NCBI GenBank assembly: GCA_027593305.1
Contig: JAQCJA010000148.1
Coordinates: 1-9,401 of the forward strand
DNA from: a bacterium
GTDB lineage: Bacteria; Latescibacterota; UBA2968; UBA8231
Reading direction: 5' to 3'
DNA length: 9,401 bases
In this document: in pieces, positions 1-4,189 of the stretch
Layout: the number at the start of each line of letters is the position of its first letter
How positions within the stretch are numbered: position 1 is the stretch's first letter
The notes under the pieces: generated by a model
Told to the model about the DNA's origin: nothing
What the model saw: the letters and a program-made list of their open reading frames with translations, nothing else
Database searches by the model: none
Made by a program: the position numbers and the translations under genes

Positions 1-668
1 AACGAGGGAGCTCAGGCGGTCGTAGTCGTCACGCAACACGCGGGACAACTCCGAACCCATCACGCCCAGATAGTCCCGCGCGGATTCCTGCCGCTGTTGC
101 AGGGCATGTCGCAGCGTCGCCAGCAGCAGCTCGTCCGTGGGCAGTCCCGGCGCCTCGAGCAGACTGCGCAGGAATTGCGGATCCTCGGTAACGACCCGCA
201 CCTGCGCCGGATCGCAGGGGAAGACGAAACTGTGTATCCGCGCCGGCTGGGGCGGGAACCGGTGCACCATCTCGGCGCCCTCCAGATAGCCGAGGACGAG
301 GACCTCGAACTGCGTGCGCAACAACTCGAAGATCTGCGGTTGCTCGCGGCGCAATTCGGCCTCGGTCTTGCCGTAGGCCATGGGTCTGCGGTTGGGTTCG
401 CTGGATTGGGTGCTGGCGTTGTGCACCACGCCGACCAGTTGCTGACCGTCGGATTCGATGCGCACAAAAGCGCCAAAATCGGGTGCCCCATGCAGCCGTC
501 GCGCCTCGCGACCAGGGTGGTCGTCGAACTCTCCACAACCTCACCCACGCGGGCTGCTGCCGGGCCCGAATCCTGGTCGTCCTTTACGGGTGAGCCGGAT
601 ATGGGTCGGGTGTCGCTGTCGAGAAAGCTCTCGAGACTGCGGGTCCCGGTCACTTCAGTTTCCGGCAT
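1..668 (-). CDS. HAS-barrel (HerA-associated) protein, 3'-partial and apparently frameshifted
   Basis: This is probably the HAS-barrel subunit that accompanies NurA and a HerA-type ATPase in DNA end processing. No single frame carries it. From the ATG at 668 the frame gives MPETEV, a roughly 46-residue polar leader, then VGEVVESSTTTLV (to about 510), which resembles the opening strand of HAS-barrel domains. After that the same frame turns into Trp/Cys/Pro-rich nonsense. The coherent protein continues in the -1 frame, open from 540 to the window edge: LHGAPDFGAFVRI, then VVHNASTQSSEPNRRPMAYG, KTEAELRREQPQIFELLRTQ, PPQPARIHSFVF, and DDYDRLSSLV at the edge. That frame has a TGA at 541-543 and no ATG, GTG or TTG until a GTG at 465, inside the domain, so it cannot start alone. 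Joining the frames near 505-515 gives at least 222 residues. The start lies 29 bases after nurA. The cause may be a sequencing error, a real mutation or, less likely, recoding. Family assignment rests on remembered motifs. Confidence 0.72.
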
Positions 669-697
669 TTTCGATCACCGCCATGAGTCCATCCCTT

Positions 698-1909
698 TCA
701 CACACCGACGCTGCGTTTGCGCAGGCTCTTGCGCGAAATCCTGGCGCCGACGTCGTTGCGCACGAACACCTCTTCGAGGTGCCGGTAGAAGCCTTCCCGC
801 TCGGGGCCACGCACGACGGCGCGCTCATGGGCCTCGGCGAGACTCACCGGATACCCACCCCCCTTGGCGGCCTGATCGACGATTGTCGCATGCACCAGTT
901 GCAGCAACTCTTCGTCTTCCGCCACGTACCGCGGTACTTCGACCCGACCGATTTCGTCTCCGGCATGGATGTAGAAGAAAAAAATCTGGTGCGTACCGTA
1001 CTCCTCGAGCACGTGCGAGCCACTCTCGAAGAGTGCGGAGCGCTCGCCGCGTTGCAGAATCTGCCGGAACAACACGGCGTCTGACACACTCTCGACGGAG
1101 GCGCAGGGCGGCACCTGCCCGAGCCAGGGACAACGGTCACAGTCGGCACCACCCTCGACGGGACAGATGCCAACGCGCAGGGCGTTGATGACCTCGGGGC
1201 TGCCCGGGCGGCTGATATACCCGGCGATGGGAATTCTCCGACGGGCCAGCAGATCGAAACTCGACACGAGGGCCGTCAGGCTTGCCTGGCGAAAATCGGG
1301 AGGTCGTCCCTCGAGTCCCCAGAATACGAGGGTGCCATCAGTGAGAGCGACTGTCTCGTGGCCGGCTGCCTGCGACGCCGCCGCCAGTTCGGCCAACTCC
1401 GTGAGTTCCAGAAGCGACCGGCGAAAGCCGACCATGTCACGATTGATCGCAGTACGTCGGCCACCCCACTGCGGATAGAGATCGTCGTCGCGCCAGTACA
1501 GACTGGGACGACTGCTCAGCAGCGGGCGCTCGTCGGTGCCATAGTGCAGCAACACGTAACCGATGTTGAGGAGATAGCAGGGGGAAATCTCGTGGCGGTC
1601 CGGAAAAATCTGCGAGCCGTCGGTGGCGGCCACACTGAGACATTCGGGCCGCGTCGGTGCCGTGCAGCCCTGCGCCAGAGGGCCAGAGACGATTCGGGGC
1701 ACCATCCATGAGGTGCGGCTGCGGTCGAGCTGTTGCTGCAACGCCGGCCCGTTGCTGCTCCACCGTTGCAACTCGGTGACGGCCACCTGGACACGTGCGT
1801 CGAAGGCGGCGGTGCCACCTTCGGCTTGATCGGCTACCATGGAATTGATCTGGTGCCGAACGGCGGAAAGATCGAGCACGCTAGGGTCCGACCCAGCTCT
1901 TGCCGCCAT
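698..1909 (-). CDS. nurA: NurA family DNA end-processing nuclease
   Basis: NurA is a Mn-dependent nuclease that works with the HerA hexameric translocase to resect DNA ends. Visible family features in the 403-residue reading are: ATDGSQIFPDRHE (about 95-107), whose Asp97 should be a metal ligand; LTDGTLVFWG (189-198) with Asp191; GYISRPGS (230-237); and a C-terminal YPVSLAEAHERAVVRG block (353-368) holding conserved acidic and His residues. Four cysteines (249, 257, 260, 269; spacing C-x7-C-x2-C-x8-C) sit in the middle and suggest a metal site. The start is uncertain. The ATG at 1909 overlaps the upstream SH3b gene by 29 bases and has no clear ribosome site. A GTG at 1879 lies one base after that gene's TAG stop (1881-1883) and would give 393 residues without losing any motif. 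The close spacing on both sides implies one operon with the SH3b and HAS-barrel genes. Assignment to NurA is firm; the start is not. Confidence 0.93.
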   Translation of the reverse strand: MAARAGSDPSVLDLSAVRHQINSMVADQAEGGTAAFDARVQVAVTELQRWSSNGPALQQQLDRSRTSWMVPRIVSGPLAQGCTAPTRPECLSVAATDGSQIFPDRHEISPCYLLNIGYVLLHYGTDERPLLSSRPSLYWRDDDLYPQWGGRRTAINRDMVGFRRSLLELTELAELAAASQAAGHETVALTDGTLVFWGLEGRPPDFRQASLTALVSSFDLLARRRIPIAGYISRPGSPEVINALRVGICPVEGGADCDRCPWLGQVPPCASVESVSDAVLFRQILQRGERSALFESGSHVLEEYGTHQIFFFYIHAGDEIGRVEVPRYVAEDEELLQLVHATIVDQAAKGGGYPVSLAEAHERAVVRGPEREGFYRHLEEVFVRNDVGARISRKSLRKRSVGV

Positions 1910-2630
1910 CGGATGAGCGTCGTGTTACCAGCCGCCACTGCGCCAGGTCCTTGCCTTCGAGGCGCCGGACGTCGGCGGCACTGGTGACAGACTGTTCGCT
2001 GCCGACCTCACCGCTGCCATCCGCACGATTCGTCTCGATCCGCAGACTGTCGAATTCGACATCGTCCGCCAGCACCGCCAGGATGGCGTGTTGCACACGC
2101 ATGTGCCTGAGTTCCAGTGCCTCAGGATCGATCTTTGTCACACGGAAGCGGATCTGCACCTGATTCAGGTCGGGATCACGCTGGATACCGTAGAAACGAC
2201 CAAAGTCTCCGTCGATCAAGTCGCGGATCTCGTCGACGTGGGCATTGACGGCCACCCGCGGCCGGCGTTCCCGGTCACGCCTCGCCGGTGCAGCTTCGGT
2301 GTTGTCGGTGTTGTCGGTGTTGTCCAGAATGTCTTTGGCTCTGTCGGCAATCTGCTCCGATGACGACGGCTCAAAGCCCTCGAGGGAGGGTCCCCAGATC
2401 CAGGCCTCGAGCTGGAACTTCACCCAGCGGCCATCCTGGCCGACCTCTTCGATGGTCGCCCCCTGGGTCAGCGTACCGATCTGTCGCCCTTCGGGGGCGG
2501 TGCGGATGTTTTCTGAGGTATTGGCGACCTGATAGGTGCGCGAAGCACGCAACTGTGTCACGCCAACACCGGCAAGCAAGCCCAGCAGTAGGGGCACGAG
2601 TATGGGCAGAAGTCTGGCAGATGTTTTCAT
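1881..2630 (-). CDS. Membrane-anchored or exported SH3b-domain protein
   Basis: A 249-residue protein of unknown role. Residues 1-6 are polar and basic, and 7-25 form a hydrophobic helix (LLPILVPLLLGLLAGVGV). There is no good lipobox Cys and no clear cleavage site, so this is either an uncleaved anchor or a signal peptide. Residues about 34-84 fit a bacterial SH3b fold (SENIRTAPEGRQIGTLTQG, then DGRWVKFQLEAWIWG), a domain that often binds peptidoglycan or peptides. A linker (about 88-120) carries a triple DNT repeat and Arg-rich DRERRPR. The rest (about 121-245) is mixed alpha/beta that I do not recognise. Its predicted outside location is odd for a gene next to a cytoplasmic nuclease. The arrangement (29-base overlap or 1-base gap with nurA) nevertheless suggests cotranscription. 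A promoter-like pair lies just upstream and would give an almost leaderless message. Confidence 0.82.
   Translation of the reverse strand: MKTSARLLPILVPLLLGLLAGVGVTQLRASRTYQVANTSENIRTAPEGRQIGTLTQGATIEEVGQDGRWVKFQLEAWIWGPSLEGFEPSSSEQIADRAKDILDNTDNTDNTEAAPARRDRERRPRVAVNAHVDEIRDLIDGDFGRFYGIQRDPDLNQVQIRFRVTKIDPEALELRHMRVQHAILAVLADDVEFDSLRIETNRADGSGEVGSEQSVTSAADVRRLEGKDLAQWRLVTRRSSDGGKSWVGP
2298..2324 (-). repeat. Triple 9-base tandem repeat inside the SH3b gene linker
   Basis: Three exact head-to-tail copies of a 9-base unit (ggtgttgtc on the plus strand, at 2298, 2307 and 2316) encode the DNTDNTDNT stretch at about residues 103-111 of the SH3b protein. Because the copies are identical and the unit is a multiple of three, copy number could change without breaking the frame. 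It falls in a linker between the SH3b domain and the C-terminal domain, where length variation should be tolerated. Confidence 0.9.
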
Positions 2631-2638
2631 TGCCGGCC

Positions 2639-2667
2639 AAGCTACCGGGGCTCCGAAACCCTGTCAA
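2639..2667 (-). promoter_or_regulatory. Candidate sigma-70 type promoter for the SH3b-nurA operon
   Basis: On the minus strand a perfect -35 hexamer TTGACA (2667-2662) is followed after exactly 17 bases by TAGCTT (2644-2639), which matches the -10 consensus at three of six positions including the important T1, A2 and T6. Transcription would begin near 2632, only one or two bases before the ATG at 2630. The transcript would therefore be almost leaderless, unless the real start codon is further in or another promoter is used. The call rests on hexamers alone. Confidence 0.4.
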
Positions 2668-2688
2668 GAAATTTGACCCCGCCGTCAA
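2663..2688. promoter_or_regulatory. Three phased GTCAA/TTGAC half-sites, candidate operator
   Basis: On the plus strand GTCAA (2663-2667), TTGAC (2673-2677) and GTCAA (2684-2688) form two overlapping inverted repeats. Their centres (2665, 2675, 2686) are 10 and 11 bases apart, so all three would face the same side of the helix. The first half-site is the -35 hexamer of the candidate SH3b promoter read on the other strand, so a protein bound here should affect that promoter. The regulator is unknown. Five-base half-sites are short, so chance is possible. Confidence 0.35.
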
Positions 2689-2739
2689 GGTATTGGGGTC
2701 GCCGATCCGCCAACCGCTACATGCTGTACTGGGCCCGCC

Positions 2740-2889
2740 TCAGCCACCACCTTGTTGCAGGCGGCCGGCCAGGAGGGAAACGCCCGCGTAGGCCAGGGTG
2801 AGGACTGTGGCGATCAGCACTGCCAGACCAACAAGCAGGGCGGGTTCGTGTCGCGGAGGGCGGGGAGGTTGATGGGAAGATCCAAACAT
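2740..2889 (-). CDS. Small single-helix membrane protein (hypothetical)
   Basis: A 49-residue reading from the second of two adjacent ATGs. Residues 1-15 are Pro/His/Arg-rich (MFGSSHQPPRPPRHEP), about 17-41 form a clear transmembrane helix (ALLVGLAVLIATVLTLAYAG), and the tail is GRLQQGGG. I chose this start because AGAGG lies five bases before it; the ATG at 2892 is only two bases from AGAGG. A longer frame opens at 3048 (102 residues), but its extra 53 residues have no coherent composition and would run through the inverted repeat at 2978-3002, so I prefer the short form. It is the first gene of the minus-strand cluster, 109 bases before the SH3b gene. I do not recognise the family. The helix and the ribosome site are the only support. 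Confidence 0.5.
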   Translation of the reverse strand: MFGSSHQPPRPPRHEPALLVGLAVLIATVLTLAYAGVSLLAGRLQQGGG

Positions 2890-3082
2890 CATGACCTCTT
2901 GAGGTGTCGGCGAGCGCAATATGGCCGATACAAGACGTTGAGGGGGTGTCGTGCCGAGGATGGTCATTCTGGACACATCCTGTTTACTATTGATAAACAG
3001 GACATCTTCAAAACGGGTCATCCTGAATCCCGCACGAACGTGTTTCACTCACGCCGAAAGATAGCAACCGGACCCCTGCCGC
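2890..3082. other. Divergent intergenic control region
   Basis: About 190 bases separate the minus-strand nurA cluster from the plus-strand pair, so promoters for both should lie here. The centre is distinctly AT-rich against a GC-rich background and contains a 25-base inverted repeat. An imperfect direct repeat flanks it: ggtcattctg at 2962-2971 and ggtcatcctg at 3016-3025, 9 of 10 identical. I could not assign a convincing -35/-10 pair on either strand. No Shine-Dalgarno sequence is visible before the ATG at 3083. Confidence 0.6.
2978..3002. promoter_or_regulatory. Perfect 9-base inverted repeat, candidate operator
   Basis: TCCTGTTTA (2978-2986) is followed by a 7-base spacer and its exact reverse complement TAAACAGGA (2994-3002). 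The element is AT-rich, sits between two divergent transcription units and has the size of a binding site for a dimeric repressor or activator. It is not followed by a T-run on either strand, so it is unlikely to be a terminator. Which protein binds is unknown; no regulator gene lies in the window. Confidence 0.55.
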
Positions 3083-4189
3083 ATGGCCGCCTCAGACCAA
3101 CTCGACGAAACCACATCCATGGATCGCGAAGCTCTCGTTGCGGCGATTCTCGATCTCGAGCGCGATCGGGACACGCAACTCGAGGATGAGGCTCTCGCCC
3201 AGGATCTTTCCGCTCACATCAAGGGCTATGTGGACGAACTGGTGTCTCTGCGTGCCAATGGTGATGCCACAGCAGGCGACTCTGCTGATGACACCGGGGA
3301 TGGCGGCGGCGAGGATGGCGGCAGCGACGATGGCACTGAGGAGAGTGACACAGCCGCACAGCAGCAGAAACGGCGCAGGCGCAGGGGGCGTCAGAAGACC
3401 GATCTACCGGACGGCCCGGTTCCGGAACTGTCAAGCGTCTCCCCAGGGGAACAGGCCCGCTGGATCTTCATGGAGCGCTACATCTCGCTGGAAAAGCATG
3501 AGGAGATTCTCGGACTGAACTTTCAACCCGAGGTCTTTGCGGAACACCAGGAGGGGTTCGATCGACTGATAAAGGATCTGCTGCTGCTGCCCCGGGCCAT
3601 GGAAGCTGCACAGAAGAACGATATCACCGGGCTGCAGAAGGTCTTCGCGCGCTGTATCCCTGTTTTCCGCTACCCCCAGATCGCCAGTGATGGCGGCGAA
3701 CCGGCGGAGAGTTCCGTGCAGAATCTGCGGCAGGCCTACCCTGCCTATTTCTACAAACGCCGGAAGAAACCCAACTGGTTCGAGGCCCGCGACTTCTATA
3801 CTGATGCAGTACCGGGACCGCGCTGGGTGTTATGTGATACGGAGTACATGAACTGCACCCTGCGCCCCCCGGAACGCAAGCTTGCCAGCTACGCGAGGGA
3901 CTGGGATCTGCCACCGGAGTATGCCCACCAGAAGAGCATCGTCGAGGACATCTATGACCGCATCATCGTTGGTGAAGCGACCGGCGAGGATCTCTTCGCC
4001 GGGCACACCAGCAATCTGACATCAACTCGCTACCGATCCCGCAAGACTCGACGGCTGGTATTCACCGTGCAGAAGGTTCACAAGATCACGCTGCACGGGA
4101 AGAACGGCCTCCCCCACTGGCGCGCCACGCGCAGGCTCTGGCCCGGCGTGCATCCATCTCTCGCCTTCCCGGATGCTCCGGCAGCATGA
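3083..4189 (+). CDS. Uncharacterised protein with acidic linker; partner of the downstream repeat protein
   Basis: A 368-residue protein that I do not recognise. Residues about 14-57 are charged and helical. About 60-90 is an Asp/Gly/Glu-rich flexible linker (GDGGGEDGGSDDG), followed by a sharply basic KRRRRRGRQK (96-105) that could bind nucleic acid or an acidic partner. The folded part begins near 115 with RWIFMERYISLEKHEEIL (126-143) and ends in a domain (about 215-345) with PRWVLCDTEY (246-255), VEDIYDRIIVGEAT (287-300) and LTSTRYRSRKTRR (312-324). The MERYIS motif and this last domain resemble parts of the next gene's product, so the two look like paralogues. No membrane segment or catalytic motif is evident. 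An alternative start is the ATG at 3119 (MDREALVAAIL); neither has a visible ribosome site. The stop overlaps the next start as ATGA, which implies translational coupling. Confidence 0.85.
   Translation: MAASDQLDETTSMDREALVAAILDLERDRDTQLEDEALAQDLSAHIKGYVDELVSLRANGDATAGDSADDTGDGGGEDGGSDDGTEESDTAAQQQKRRRRRGRQKTDLPDGPVPELSSVSPGEQARWIFMERYISLEKHEEILGLNFQPEVFAEHQEGFDRLIKDLLLLPRAMEAAQKNDITGLQKVFARCIPVFRYPQIASDGGEPAESSVQNLRQAYPAYFYKRRKKPNWFEARDFYTDAVPGPRWVLCDTEYMNCTLRPPERKLASYARDWDLPPEYAHQKSIVEDIYDRIIVGEATGEDLFAGHTSNLTSTRYRSRKTRRLVFTVQKVHKITLHGKNGLPHWRATRRLWPGVHPSLAFPDAPAA

Noticed and set aside
60..668. 202-residue minus-strand frame taken as a complete protein
   Set aside because: Only its first 53 or so residues look real. 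The remainder is Trp/Cys/Pro/Arg-rich, and the coherent HAS-barrel continuation is in the neighbouring frame, which runs off the window.
97..1188. 363-residue plus-strand open frame
   Set aside because: It lies antisense to nurA and the HAS-barrel gene, both of which carry clear family motifs. Its own translation is Arg/Ala/Leu-rich with no recognisable motif.
2978..3002. FNR/CRP-type site or intrinsic terminator
   Set aside because: The half-sites do not match TTGAT-N4-ATCAA or TGTGA-N6-TCACA, and no T-run follows on either strand. It is kept only as an unassigned operator candidate.
2752..3189. 145-residue plus-strand open frame across the intergenic region
   Set aside because: It has no motif, runs antisense to the small membrane protein and through the palindrome, and overlaps the start of the 3083 gene in another frame.
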